Shown in pieces: positions 1 through 8,370 of a stretch of 64,000 bases of DNA. The stretch lies in assembly GCA_963778025.1 (NCBI GenBank), contig CAVZTA010000019.1, forward strand, positions 489,595-553,594. Reading direction: 5' to 3'. Source of the stretch: CAVZTA01 sp963778025. GTDB lineage: Bacteria > Chloroflexota > Limnocylindria > Limnocylindrales > CSP1-4. Both the position numbers and the translations under genes were made by a program. Within the stretch, counting starts at the first letter, position 1; every line of letters begins with the position of its first letter. The notes under the pieces were generated by a model that was not told the origin of the DNA, did not search any database, and saw nothing but the letters and a program-made list of their open reading frames with translations.

Positions 1-588
1 GTCCGCCCGGCGTCGGATGTAGCCACGTGCCGCGTCCTCGGACGGCGGCTGGCCCTCGAGCAGGCTCGCCACCTCCGTGAGCGCCAGGTGCGCGGCCGTG
101 ACCGCAGGACCGGCGAGCGGCGCCCGCGGCTCCTCGCGGAGCGGCAGCAGCGCCGCGTACGCGGAGGTCAGTCGGGCGACCTCCGGATCGGTCACGTCGA
201 GCAGGGTCCCGTCGCCGATCGTCCGCCGCCGGTCGACGCTCCGTCGTCGCTCGCCGACCGAGCGCGCCATCCGCTGCGCCGGCAGCGCCAGGCCGAGCGC
301 CAGCAGCACGACCCCCAGAGCGAGCGGCGCGATGCCGCCGCCGAGGACCGCCCAGGCCAGGCCCGCCACGCCCGCGACCACGAGCGCGACGTCGAAGGCG
401 CCCGAACGCTCATCGGAAGGCTCACCGAACAGGTCGTCGACGAGGTCGTCCAGCTCATCGCGATCGCGCGCCGGCCGGATGAGCGAGCGGAGCGGGCCCG
501 GATCAGGCGGCACGACGAGGAAGCGCGCTTCCGCACGCTGCTCCCCCGGGTCGAGCGCCGTGGCCATCGGACCCGTCACCGCCGTCAT
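1..588 (-). CDS. Membrane protein of unknown function, cut by the window edge
   Basis: An open frame runs on the minus strand from ATG at 588 to the window edge without a stop; about 196 residues are visible. Residues about 66-82 and 86-104 form two hydrophobic helices (VALVVAGVAGLAW, GVVLLALGLALPA) with a short GGG turn between them, so it looks like a membrane hairpin with an acidic soluble N-terminus and an Arg-rich segment after the second helix. I do not recognise the family. It is divergent from the MoxR gene about 190 bases away, which hints at a link with the MoxR/vWA operon, but this is inference from position only. The start is chosen as the first in-frame ATG; a downstream ATG at 567 is possible. 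Confidence 0.7.
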   Translation of the reverse strand, partial: MTAVTGPMATALDPGEQRAEARFLVVPPDPGPLRSLIRPARDRDELDDLVDDLFGEPSDERSGAFDVALVVAGVAGLAWAVLGGGIAPLALGVVLLALGLALPAQRMARSVGERRRSVDRRRTIGDGTLLDVTDPEVARLTSAYAALLPLREEPRAPLAGPAVTAAHLALTEVASLLEGQPPSEDAARGYIRRRAD

Positions 589-778
589 GCCCCCTCGGAC
601 GTCATGCCCCTAGACGCGCCACGTCCGGTTCTGTGACAGCGTCCCACGTTGCTTCCGGGCGGGTTCGTAGGCGGGACTCAGGAGACTCCCAGCGACGGCC
701 GGGACGATGCGGATGGGTGGACCACCGCCCGAGCCATCCGCCATCGCTACGCCCGGGTCCGCCGGGCGGGAGGTCCCA

Positions 779-1855
779 GTGACTGAATCGTTCCAGCCCG
801 CCACCGCCCCGACGCCGATCCCGACGGAGCAGCCGTCGCCGAAGCCGGCGCCGCTCCCCGTCCTCGACGGCCGCACGACCAGCGAGGCCGTCCTGTTCGA
901 GATCCGGCGTGTGATCGTCGGCCAGGACCAGATGCTGGAGCGCGTGCTCGTGGCCCTGCTGAGCGGCGGTCACCTTCTCCTCGAGGGCGTCCCGGGCCTC
1001 GCCAAGACCCTGACCATCAAGACCCTCGCCGACGTCCTCGACGCGAGCTTCCGGCGCATCCAGTTCACGCCCGACCTCGTCCCGGCCGACCTCGTGGGCA
1101 CGCGCATCTACCGCCCCGACCGCCACGGCTTCGACACCGAGCTCGGCCCGGTCTTCGCCAACTTCCTCCTCGCCGACGAGATCAACCGCGCTCCGGCCAA
1201 GGTCCAGTCCGCCCTGCTCGAGGTGATGCAGGAGCGCCAGGTCACGATCGGCCCCGAGACCTTCGCGGTCCCCAAGCCGTTCCTCGTGATGGCGACCCAG
1301 AACCCCATCGAGTCCGAGGGCACCTACCCCCTGCCCGAGGCCCAGGTCGACCGGTTCATGATGAAGGTCGTCGTCGGCTACCCGACCGCCCGCGAGGAGT
1401 CGCTCGTCGTCGAGCGCTCGCTGCGCCCGACCCCCGACGTCCTGCCCATCCTGACCGCCGACGGCCTCGCCGACCTCCAGGCGCTGACCCGTGAGGTCTA
1501 CGTGGACGGCGCGATCGTCGACTACGCCGTCGCGATGACCGCCGCCACGCGCGACCCGGGCATCGTCGGCCTGCCGCAGGTCAAGCCGTACATCGCGTTC
1601 GGCGCCAGCCCGCGCGGCTCGATCAACCTCGTCCACGCCGCCCGCGCGCTGGCCGTCATCCGCGGCCGCCGGTACGTCATCCCGTCCGACGTGACCGAGC
1701 TCGCGCGCGATGTCCTCCGCCACCGCGTCGTGCCCAGCTTCACGGCCCTCGCCGAGGAAGTCACGGCCGACATGATCCTCGACCGGATCCTGGTCGCCGT
1801 CGCCGAGCCCCGTCTCGCGACCACCGACGTGCTCCGGGCGGAGCGATCGGCATGA
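779..1855 (+). CDS. MoxR-family AAA+ ATPase
   Basis: MoxR ATPases act as chaperone-like AAA+ proteins and usually work with von Willebrand factor A (vWA) proteins encoded beside them. Seen here: Walker A in LLEGVPGLAKTL, Walker B in LLADEINRAP, and the sensor region MATQNPIESEGTYPLPEAQ, all in family order, followed by the C-terminal lid. I chose GTG 779 because GGGCGGGAGG (764-773) sits five bases before it; an in-frame ATG at 707 would add 24 residues of low-complexity sequence. The stop overlaps the ATG of the DUF58 gene by four bases, so the two are translationally coupled. With the next two genes it forms the standard MoxR-DUF58-vWA operon. Family assignment is secure; the client substrate is unknown. 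Confidence 0.95.
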   Translation: MTESFQPATAPTPIPTEQPSPKPAPLPVLDGRTTSEAVLFEIRRVIVGQDQMLERVLVALLSGGHLLLEGVPGLAKTLTIKTLADVLDASFRRIQFTPDLVPADLVGTRIYRPDRHGFDTELGPVFANFLLADEINRAPAKVQSALLEVMQERQVTIGPETFAVPKPFLVMATQNPIESEGTYPLPEAQVDRFMMKVVVGYPTAREESLVVERSLRPTPDVLPILTADGLADLQALTREVYVDGAIVDYAVAMTAATRDPGIVGLPQVKPYIAFGASPRGSINLVHAARALAVIRGRRYVIPSDVTELARDVLRHRVVPSFTALAEEVTADMILDRILVAVAEPRLATTDVLRAERSA

Positions 1856-2889
1856 CCTTCGCCACACTGGACCGGCCGCGCTCTCCCGCGCAGCCCGGTC
1901 CGGGTCCCACCCCGGAGGCGCTGCTCCGCGCGCTCGACCTGACCGTCGCGCGCCGGATCCGCGGGCTCCTGCCGGGCGAGTTCCGCGCCCACGACCTGGG
2001 CGGCGGCACCGAGCTCGCGCAGGTGCGCCCGTACGAGCCCGGCGACGACGTCCGGCGCATCGACTGGAACGTCACGGCCCGGACCACCATCCCCCACGTC
2101 CGGATCCATGTCCCGGAGCGCGCGCTGACGGCGTGGCTGCTCCTCGACGTGTCGCCGTCCATGACCTTCGGGACCGCCGACCGGCGCAAGGCGGACGTCG
2201 CCGAGGGCGTGGCCCTCGCGGTCGGACACCTCGCGACGCAACGGGGCAACCGCCTTGGCCTGGTCACGTTCGGCGGCCACGAGGAGCGGCGGCTGCCGCC
2301 GACCGGTGGCCGGTTCGGGCGACTCGCGCTGCTGCGGAACGCCCGGCTCGACACCGAGTCGGTCCTGCCGCCCGGGGATCAGCCGTCCACGCTCGCCTCG
2401 CTGCGCGATCGCCTCGCCGGGCGCGACCCGAGCATCACGACCGCGCCGGCGACGGCAGACCGCGCCGGCCAGCCGGTCGGTGTGACCTCCGGGGCGCGTG
2501 CGCTCCGGCTCGTCGCGTCGACCGCCGCACGGGGCGGCCTCGTCGTCCTCGTGTCCGATTTCCGCGGGCCGCGCGACTGGCTCCAGGCCATCGCCGGCGC
2601 CGCCGCCCACCACCACGTCCTCGCCGTCGAGATCCGCGATCCGCGCGAGGACGACCTGCCCGATGTCGGTGAGCTCACGCTCATCGACGCCGAGACCGGT
2701 CACGAGGTCCGCATCGACACCAGCAGCCGGGGACTCCGGCAGCGGTTCGCCGAGGCGGCCTCGGGCGAGCGCGCGTCGCTCGCGACGGACCTGCGGCGGG
2801 TGGGGGTGCGGCACGTCGTCCTGTCCACGTCCGGTGACTGGCTGCGATCCCTCGCGAGCCAGCTCCGCCTCCTGGGGATCGCGTCATGA
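1852..2889 (+). CDS. DUF58 domain protein, partner of MoxR
   Basis: A 345-residue protein of the DUF58 family, which has a vWA-like fold and is encoded beside MoxR ATPases. The family signature is visible around residues 55-70 (VRPYEPGDDVRRIDWN), followed by a metal-site-like motif LLLDVSPSM near residue 100, matching the DxSxS start of a MIDAS. No signal peptide or membrane helix is evident, so it is probably cytoplasmic or membrane-peripheral. It starts in a 4-base ATGA overlap with the MoxR gene and ends in another 4-base overlap with the vWA gene. The role is inferred from family and neighbourhood: a protein-assembly or maturation complex. Confidence 0.92.
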   Translation: MTFATLDRPRSPAQPGPGPTPEALLRALDLTVARRIRGLLPGEFRAHDLGGGTELAQVRPYEPGDDVRRIDWNVTARTTIPHVRIHVPERALTAWLLLDVSPSMTFGTADRRKADVAEGVALAVGHLATQRGNRLGLVTFGGHEERRLPPTGGRFGRLALLRNARLDTESVLPPGDQPSTLASLRDRLAGRDPSITTAPATADRAGQPVGVTSGARALRLVASTAARGGLVVLVSDFRGPRDWLQAIAGAAAHHHVLAVEIRDPREDDLPDVGELTLIDAETGHEVRIDTSSRGLRQRFAEAASGERASLATDLRRVGVRHVVLSTSGDWLRSLASQLRLLGIAS

Positions 2890-3960
2890 GCTTCGCCTCG
2901 CCCGAGCTCCTGCTCGGCCTCCTCCTCATCCCGCTGGGCATCGCCGCGTACCTGTGGTTCCAGCGCCGGCGCTCGCGCTACGCGGTGCGCTTCACGAACG
3001 TCGCGCTGCTCTCGAATCTCGTCCCGAAGTCCCCCGCCTGGCGGCGCCATGTCCCGCCGGCCCTGTACCTCACCGCGATCGGCGCGCTCGTCCTCGCCCT
3101 TGCCCGGCCCTCGATGGTCATGGCGATCCCGCGCGAGGAGGCGACGGTCATCCTCACGATGGACGTCTCGGGCTCGATGATGGCGACCGACGTCTCGCCG
3201 ACCCGTCTCGCGGCGGCGCAGCAGGCGGCGGCCGACTTCGTGAACCAGCTGCCCGCGAAGTTCAAGATCGGGCTGGTCGCGTTCTCGACCGCGCCGCGCG
3301 TCGTCGTCTCGCCGACGACCGACCACCAGGCGATCCTCGACGCGCTCGCCGACCTCCGGCCGCAGGGCGGCACGGCGCTGGGCGACGCCATCGAGACCTC
3401 GCTCGAGGCCGCGGGTCTCGACCCGCAGAACCCGACCGGCGCGACCCCGTCGCCGTCGGCCACGCCGGATCCGTCGGCAGTCCGTCCCTCGGGTCGCCCG
3501 CGTCGGCGTCGCCTGATCCGTCCGCCTCGGCGTCGACCGACCCGGCGCAGCAGCCGCTCGTCGCGACGGTGCTCCTGTCGGACGGTGCCAACTCGACCGG
3601 TGCGACCGAGCCGCTCGATGCGGCCAGCGATGCCGCGGCGCTCGGTGTGCCTGTCTACACCATCGCGCTGGGCACGCAGGACGGCCGAGTGACCGTGCCG
3701 GACCCGCAGAGCGGGCAGATGGTGACGGTGGACGTGCCGCCCGACACCGACACGCTGGCCCAGGTCGCCGAGCTGACCAACGCACGCTTCTTCGAGGCGC
3801 CGACGGCCGATCAGCTGAAGCAGATCTACGACAGTCTCGGCTCGAAGGTCGGATACACGCAGGAGGAACGGGAGGTCACGCAGGCCTTCGCCGCGGCCGG
3901 CCTGCTGTTCGTCCTCGGTGGAGCGGGCCTGGCGATGCCTGGTTCAACCGGTTCCCGTAG
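2886..3960 (+). CDS. BatA-like vWA-domain membrane protein, two frameshifts
   Basis: The protein begins with a membrane helix (ELLLGLLLIPLGIAAYLW), has a second helix near residue 65, then a vWA domain with an intact MIDAS motif (MDVSGSM) and later LLSDGANSTG, and ends with a helix and WFNRFP. This is the BatA/aerotolerance-type architecture of the MoxR-associated membrane protein. Reading must change frame twice, near 3475 in a Ser/Pro-rich linker and near 3930 just before the C-terminus; each change fits one missing base. With both corrected the protein is about 358 residues, normal for the family, and ends at TAG 3958-3960. It starts in a 4-base overlap with DUF58. The frameshifts are probably sequencing errors; I rate true inactivation as less likely. 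Confidence 0.88.
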
Positions 3961-4002
3961 GGCCTCGAACCTGGCCGGTTCGACCGTTCCCTGATCCACC
4001 AT

Positions 4003-4036
4003 GCCCGGCCGGCGTCCTGAGCCGCGCCGGCCGGGC
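4003..4036 (+). terminator. Strong hairpin after the MoxR operon
   Basis: A perfect 12-bp inverted repeat, GCCCGGCCGGCG at 4003-4014 and its complement at 4025-4036, with a 10-base loop, lies 42 bases after the vWA stop. There is no clear T-run, so it is a terminator-like hairpin rather than a classical intrinsic terminator. Confidence 0.5.
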
Positions 4037-4159
4037 CCTCATCCCTTGCTGCGGCTCCTGCGGTGCCGATGAGCGGGCACGTGCCGACGCTCCGCGCCGC
4101 CCACCACCTCCCGCGTCCATCTCTGCCCCGGTCGCGGGGCACCAGCGAAAGGAGCCAGC

Positions 4160-4630
4160 ATGAGCTGGGAAGACATCTCGGCACCGCCGCCGGCGCCGGC
4201 GGCGACGCCGGAACCGGGGACCGTCGAGCCGGTCCCGACGACGCGGGTGGACGCCCGCCCGTCGGAGGGCTTCAGCCTCCGTCGCGGCATCGCGACGGCG
4301 GTCCTCGCCACCGGACTCCTCGTCCTTGGTGGTGCGGCCGTCGTCAACGCGGCCGATCCGTCGACCTCCCCGACGCCCTCGTCGGGCACGGAGGTCGCAC
4401 CGGACGCCACGACGACGCCGTCCCAGACCGATCCATCCCAGGGCGGGTCGGGCACGCAGCCCGACACGCAGGGCCAGGGTCGAGGCCATCACGGCGCCGG
4501 CGCCGGCGCCCAGGGTGGCACCCGCGGTGACTGCCCGAACATGGGTGGTGACCAGGGCTCGAACGGCGGTACCACGCCGACGACGCCCGCACCGTCGACG
4601 GCGCCCTCGGGCGATCCGTCCGACGTCTAG
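4160..4630 (+). CDS. Small anchored Thr/Pro/Gly-rich protein of unknown function
   Basis: A 156-residue protein preceded by a strong ribosome binding site (AAAGGAG, about six bases before ATG 4160). Residues 1-40 are Pro-rich and probably cytoplasmic, one hydrophobic helix spans about residues 48-65 (ATAVLATGLLVLGGAAVV), and the rest is a low-complexity Thr/Ser/Pro/Gly/Gln tail containing GRGHHGAGAGAQGG and ending in TAPSGDPSDV. It looks like a type II-anchored, disordered extracytoplasmic protein. No catalytic motif is visible and I do not recognise a family. It is flanked by hairpins at 4003-4036 and 4646-4678 and so is probably its own transcription unit. Confidence 0.75.
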   Translation: MSWEDISAPPPAPAATPEPGTVEPVPTTRVDARPSEGFSLRRGIATAVLATGLLVLGGAAVVNAADPSTSPTPSSGTEVAPDATTTPSQTDPSQGGSGTQPDTQGQGRGHHGAGAGAQGGTRGDCPNMGGDQGSNGGTTPTTPAPSTAPSGDPSDV

Positions 4631-4645
4631 CCGCTAGCGCGCTCC

Positions 4646-4678
4646 ACGGCGGCGATCCGGTCCTCGGGTCGCCGCCGT
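4646..4678 (+). terminator. Intrinsic terminator after the small anchored protein
   Basis: A perfect 10-bp stem (ACGGCGGCGA at 4646-4655 pairing with 4669-4678) with a 13-base loop is followed by a T-rich tail (TCTGTCGTCTT). It starts 16 bases after the stop at 4630, as expected for a rho-independent terminator in a GC-rich genome. Confidence 0.65.
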
Positions 4679-4717
4679 TCTGTCGTCTTGCGCGTCGCGC
4701 TCACCCTGGGCCGCTCG

Positions 4718-4940
4718 ATGACCGCCCGATGTGCATCTTCGGGGCTGGTGCGCGACAAGTCCGGCTCTGAGGCGCTCCCGGCAGGCGTTCGGGCCGTCCA
4801 TGCACACCGGGCGATCATCGGCCGTCATAGGGAGCCCGATGGAGGGCCCACGGCCTCGGCCGGCCACCGTTGCGGCTGGCCAGCCCCCGAAATGCACACC
4901 AGCTGATCACCCGCGCGGCGAAGCGCGTTGGGGGCGAGCG
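4718..4940. repeat. Direct repeat unit I with three copies of a 19-nt motif
   Basis: About 223 bp that recur almost unchanged at 5011-5235 (only a few substitutions and two single-base insertions differ). Inside are three copies of the motif RTGAYCRSCYGRTGTGCAT: plus strand at 4718-4736 (ATGACCGCCCGATGTGCAT), minus strand at 4800-4818 and minus strand at 4892-4910. The first two face each other as an inverted pair. The unit ends in GC-rich sequence with repeated GCGCGGCGAAGC words; one of these, at 4944-4963, forms a 7-bp hairpin. Short open frames starting at each motif exist on both strands, but they mirror one another and show no family resemblance, so I call no gene here. Confidence 0.85.
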
Positions 4941-5010
4941 GGGCGCGCGGCGAAGCCCGCGCGGCGGGGCAGCCGCGATCGCCTGGGCGAAGCACACGTT
5001 GGGTGTTGCG

Positions 5011-5235
5011 ATGACCGCCCGATGTGCATCTTCGGGGCTGGTGCGCGACAAGTCCGGATCTGAGTCGCTCGCCGGCAGGCGTTCGGGCCGTCCATGCACA
5101 CCGGGCGATCATCGGCCGTCATGAGGGAGCCCGATGGAGGGCCCACGGCCTCGGCCGGCCAGCGTTGCGGCTGGCCAGCCCCCGAAATGCACACCAGCTG
5201 ATCACCCGCGCGGCGAAGCGCGTTGAGGGCGAGGC
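5011..5235. repeat. Direct repeat unit II, near-identical to unit I
   Basis: Second copy of the unit at 4718-4940, offset by 293-295 bases. Motif copies lie at 5011-5029 (plus), 5094-5112 (minus) and 5187-5205 (minus). The spacer between the units (4941-5010) is GC-rich with hairpins and no motif. After 5235 the sequence again holds GCGCGGCGAGG-type words up to the nitroreductase stop at 5302. The whole gap 4679-5301 therefore contains this repeat pair and, as far as I can see, no gene. Confidence 0.85.
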
Positions 5236-5301
5236 GGGTCGCGCGGCGAGGCTCGCGGGACGCAGCGGGCGGCGCGCGGCGAGGTACCGCGCGCAGCCCC
5301 G

Positions 5302-5850
5302 TCAGCCGGGCCAGCGCTCGTCGAACACGACCTCGTCGCGTGGCAGGCGAGCCTCGCCCGCGGCGCTCTTCGGGCGCTTCGCCGCATCGGTGGGGTGCCC
5401 CAGCGCGACGATCGTGCGGACGTACCGGTCCGGCGGCAGCCCGAGCACCTCGCCGACCGTCGCCCGGACCTCGTCGCGGATCCACGCGATGCCCGCCGCG
5501 AGGCCCAGCATCCCCGCGCCGACGAGCACGCGCTCGGCGACCCGGCCGTCGTCGTAGGCGTCGACCAGCTGGCGATCGCCCGCCGGCAGCACGATCGCGA
5601 TCGCGGCCATCGCCGTCTGCAGCGAGCGCGTCTGCGGCGCGGCGACGTCGGCGAGCCGGCGGAGTGCGGCGGTGTCGCGGATGACGATGAAGCGCCACAG
5701 CTGCGAGTTGCCCGCGCTGCCCGACCAGCGCGCGACATCGGCCAGCGCGGCGAGCTCGTCGTCGGCGAGCGGCTCGTCGGTGAACTCGCGGACCTGCCTG
5801 GTGCGCAGGAGCGGGCGAACGCGGTCGAGCGGGCTCACGGGATCGGGCAT
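5302..5850 (-). CDS. Nitroreductase-family protein
   Basis: A 182-residue FMN-type nitroreductase homologue. Seen: the N-terminal RTRQVREFTDEPL (family R-S/T-x-R-x-F pattern), ARWSGSAGNSQLWRFIVI for the FMN contact region, GAGMLGLAAGIAWI for the Gly-rich helix, and a C-terminal ALGHP motif typical of the family. Such enzymes reduce nitro compounds, quinones or flavins with NAD(P)H; the real substrate is not predictable. ATG 5850 was preferred over upstream codons because GAGGAGG lies six bases before it. It is the second gene after the class II aldolase, only 11 bases downstream, so the two probably form an operon. Confidence 0.88.
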   Translation of the reverse strand: MPDPVSPLDRVRPLLRTRQVREFTDEPLADDELAALADVARWSGSAGNSQLWRFIVIRDTAALRRLADVAAPQTRSLQTAMAAIAIVLPAGDRQLVDAYDDGRVAERVLVGAGMLGLAAGIAWIRDEVRATVGEVLGLPPDRYVRTIVALGHPTDAAKRPKSAAGEARLPRDEVVFDERWPG

Positions 5851-5861
5851 CCGACGCCTCC

Positions 5862-6510
5862 TCAGCGCTGGCCGTAGCGGTGGTGGATGAACTCGTGCAG
5901 GCGGTCGATCTCGGTCTGTGGCAGCTGCCGCGGCGTCCCGAGCGAGCGCGCCAGCCACGCGACCCGCGCGCTCTCCTCGACGATCTGGGCCGCGACGAAC
6001 GCCGCATCGACGGTCTCGCCCACGGCATACACGCCGTGGTTGGGCAGCAGGATGGCGCGGTCACCGCCCAGTGCCTCGGGCACGCGTTCGGCGACCGTGT
6101 GGATCGGCGGGTGGCAGGTACTCCATCACGCGGATCGCTCCGCCGAGATACCCGGCGGCCTCGATCTGCAACGGCGGGATCGGCTCGCCCACGATCGCGA
6201 ACGCGACCGCGTGGGGCGAGTGCGTATGGACGAACCCACCCAGGTCCGGACGCGCGCGATAGACCGCGCAGTGGATCGGTGCGTCGACGCTCGGCTTGAG
6301 GCCAGGCCGGGCGGGCCGCCCCGCGAGATCGAGCGCGACGATCGCGTCCTCGGTCAGGTCGTCGTACGGCACACCCGACGGCGTCACGAGCACGCGGTCG
6401 CCGAGCCGGGCACTGATGTTGCCGGACGTCCCGCTCGCGAGGCCGATCGCGAGCATCCGCTGCGCGAGCTCGATGAGCGCGCCGCGAACCGATCCCTCAC
6501 GCCGCTCCAT
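5862..6510 (-). CDS. Class II aldolase/adducin-family protein, one frameshift
   Basis: Homologous to L-fuculose-phosphate-type aldolases, zinc enzymes that cleave or epimerise sugar phosphates. Motifs: GLASGTSGNISAR near the N-terminus, the zinc-ligand pair GFVHTHSP, and after the frameshift LLPNHGVYAVG carrying the third His, then a C-terminal helix ending RLHEFIHHRYGQR. The frame changes near 6105-6112 between EYLPPA and IHTVAERVPEA; restoring one base joins both halves into about 216 residues, the normal family length. ATG 6510 has GGAGG five bases upstream. It is divergent from the L-2-hydroxyglutarate oxidase gene, with only 32 bases between start codons. Confidence 0.85.
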
Positions 6511-6528
6511 CGACACCTCCGTCCTCGG

Positions 6529-6534
6529 TACGCT
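6529..6534 (+). promoter_or_regulatory. -10 box TACGCT, leaderless-type
   Basis: TACGCT lies eight bases before ATG 6543 with no ribosome binding site between. It overlaps the divergent promoter region of the aldolase gene. Confidence 0.45.
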
Positions 6535-6542
6535 CTGGCGCC

Positions 6543-7829
6543 ATGGTGGCACCCACGACCGCTCCCGTGCCGGCCGCGGGCTCGCTGCCCTCCCCGGCCG
6601 GCGCCCCCGCAGGCGGTCCGGTCGACGTCGCGATCGTCGGCGGCGGCATCGTGGGCCTCGCGACGGCGCTCCGCCTACTGGAGCAACGTCCCGATCTGCG
6701 GCTGGTCATCCTCGAGCGCGAGTCGGAGCTCGCGATGCACCAGTCGGGGCACAACAGCGGCGTCGTCCACGCCGGGCTGTACTACGCGCCCGGCTCGCTG
6801 AAGGCGCGCCTGTGCCGCGAGGGCAAGCGGGAGCTCGAGGCGTTCTGCGACCAGCACGGCATCGCGGTGGAGCGGACGGGCAAGCTGGTCGTGGCGCTGG
6901 ACGAGTCGGAGCTGCCGCGATTCGAGGCGCTCCGCGAGCGGGCCGTCGAGAACGAGGTGCCCGGGCTCGAGGTCGTCGGGCCGGAGCGGATGCGCGAGCT
7001 CGAGCCACATGCCATCGGCATCCGGGCGCTGTGGAGCCCGACCACGGGCATCGTCGACTTCCGGCGCGTCGCGCTCGCCTACGCCCACGAGGTTCGCGCG
7101 AAGGGCGGGACGATCGAGACCGTCGCGCCCGGTGACGGGCATCGAGCGACGCGGCGATGGGTCGCTCGTCCTCGATACGCCCCGGGGCGAGCTCGTCGCC
7201 GGTTCGGTCATCGTGTGCGCCGGGCTGTGGGCCGACCAGGTCGCGGCGTTCACCGGCGATGCGGGCCCGGCGGCCCCGCGCATCATCCCGTTCCGCGGCG
7301 ATTACTACACGCTCACGCCGGCCGCTCGGCCGCTCGTGCGCGGGCCTGATCTATCCCGTCCCCGACCCGCGCTTCCCGTTCCTCGGCGTCCACCTCACGA
7401 AGCGTCACGACGGCGAGGTGTGGGCCGGTCCGAACGCCGTCCTCGCATTCCGGCGCACCGGCTACCGCCGCCGCGACATCTCGGTGAAGGACCTGGCCGG
7501 GGTCGTGACGTATCCGGGCTTCCTGCGGATGGCGCGTCGCTACTGGCGGACCGGACTCGCCGAGATGTGGCGCGACTGGTCGAAGCGCGCGTTCCTGGCC
7601 GAGATCCAGCGCTACGTGCCGGAGGTCCAGGCGGAGCACCTGGTGTTCGGCCCGTCCGGCGTGCGCGCGCAGGCCCTCGCGCCGGGACGGCACGCTGGTC
7701 GACGACTTCGACCTCGCCGGGTCGGCCAACGTCCTGCATGTCCGGAACGCCCCGTCACCGGCCGCGACCGCATCGCTGGCCATCGGCCGCGAGCTGGCGG
7801 CTCGGGCGATCGACCGCTTCGGGCTCTGA
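6543..7829 (+). CDS. lhgO: L-2-hydroxyglutarate oxidase-like FAD enzyme, three frameshifts
   Basis: FAD-dependent oxidoreductase of the LhgO group, which oxidises L-2-hydroxyglutarate to 2-oxoglutarate. Seen: an Ala/Pro-rich N-terminal extension, the dinucleotide-binding motif VAIVGGGIVGLATA, the group-specific NSGVVHAGLYY, then GIVDFRRVALAYA, VIVCAGLWADQ and YPVPDPRFPFLGVHLT, and near the C-terminus NVLHVRNAPSPAATASLAIG. The frame changes near 7130, 7345 and 7690; the pieces follow one another in exact family order, and the corrected protein is about 429 residues. The cause is most likely sequencing indels in GC homopolymers. It stands alone, divergent from the aldolase and convergent with the DinB-like gene. 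Confidence 0.87.
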
Positions 7830-7847
7830 GGTTCGGCTGCTCGAGCC

Positions 7848-8327
7848 TCAGCGGCCCGCGCGCACCTCGGCCGACCACTCGCGGAGCCGGCCGAGGTGCT
7901 CCTCGTAGTGGTCCGGGCCGACCTTGCGGAGCCACCAGTCGGCGTCCTCGGTCCGGATGTCGAGCTCGTACCACGCGGCCAGCAGCAGCGTTCGGGCGCT
8001 GTTCGCCTGGGTCCAGACGACGGACCACGGCTGGTCGTGGATCGCGGCGAGGAACGCGGCGTTCATCGAATCGATGTCGATGTCCTCGCGCTCATAGGTG
8101 CCGGCGCGGATCCGCTCGAGGCGCGACTTGCCCTGGGCGAGCCACGTCCCGATATGCGCCAGCATGTCCTTCATGCTCCATTCCCGGCCGGGGTCGGCGT
8201 AGTAGCCGTGGCGATCGCGGGCGTCGACGGGGAACGTCGCGCACAGGCGCGCCAGCTCCTCCCAGCGCACGCGTTCGCGCTCGATGTCGTCCAGATACGG
8301 GTGGTCGACGGGCGCCTGGGCAGTCAT
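7848..8327 (-). CDS. DinB/DfsB-like four-helix-bundle protein
   Basis: About 159 residues resembling the DinB/DfsB superfamily of metal-binding four-helix bundles, some of which are thiol-dependent transferases. Visible metal-ligand candidates are the His in WSMKDMLAHIGTW and the two His in DHYEEHLGRL, placed on helices 2 and 4 as in the family. ATG 8327 is chosen because CAGAAT lies six bases upstream as a leaderless-type -10; the longer frame from 8372 would overlap the divergent LLM gene. The mycothiol/bacillithiol or other thiol partner cannot be told from sequence. Confidence 0.75.
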   Translation of the reverse strand: MTAQAPVDHPYLDDIERERVRWEELARLCATFPVDARDRHGYYADPGREWSMKDMLAHIGTWLAQGKSRLERIRAGTYEREDIDIDSMNAAFLAAIHDQPWSVVWTQANSARTLLLAAWYELDIRTEDADWWLRKVGPDHYEEHLGRLREWSAEVRAGR

Positions 8328-8333
8328 CCCGGG

Positions 8334-8339
8334 ATTCTG
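8334..8339 (-). promoter_or_regulatory. -10 box CAGAAT, leaderless-type
   Basis: CAGAAT is six bases before ATG 8327 on the minus strand; no Shine-Dalgarno sequence is present. Confidence 0.35.
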
Positions 8340-8358
8340 CTCCAAGTCCGGGTGGGCG

Positions 8359-8364
8359 TACGCT
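8359..8364 (+). promoter_or_regulatory. -10 box TACGCT, leaderless-type
   Basis: TACGCT is six bases before ATG 8371, with no Shine-Dalgarno sequence between. Confidence 0.45.
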
Positions 8365-8370
8365 TCGCTC

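Noticed and set aside
602..1867. Long minus-strand open frame opposite the MoxR gene
   Set aside because: High GC leaves antisense frames open; its composition (runs of Asp/Gly/Arg/Val) is typical of a shadow frame and the plus strand carries clear AAA motifs.
3918..4163. Short open frames between the vWA gene and the small anchored protein
   Set aside because: They read through a hairpin and show no ribosome site or coding character; the true vWA end is at 3960.
4718..5235. Repeat cluster considered as a CRISPR array or as several small genes
   Set aside because: The repeats are few, long, mixed in orientation and lack unique spacers of constant size, so not CRISPR; the small open frames on both strands mirror one another and have no ribosome sites or recognised family.
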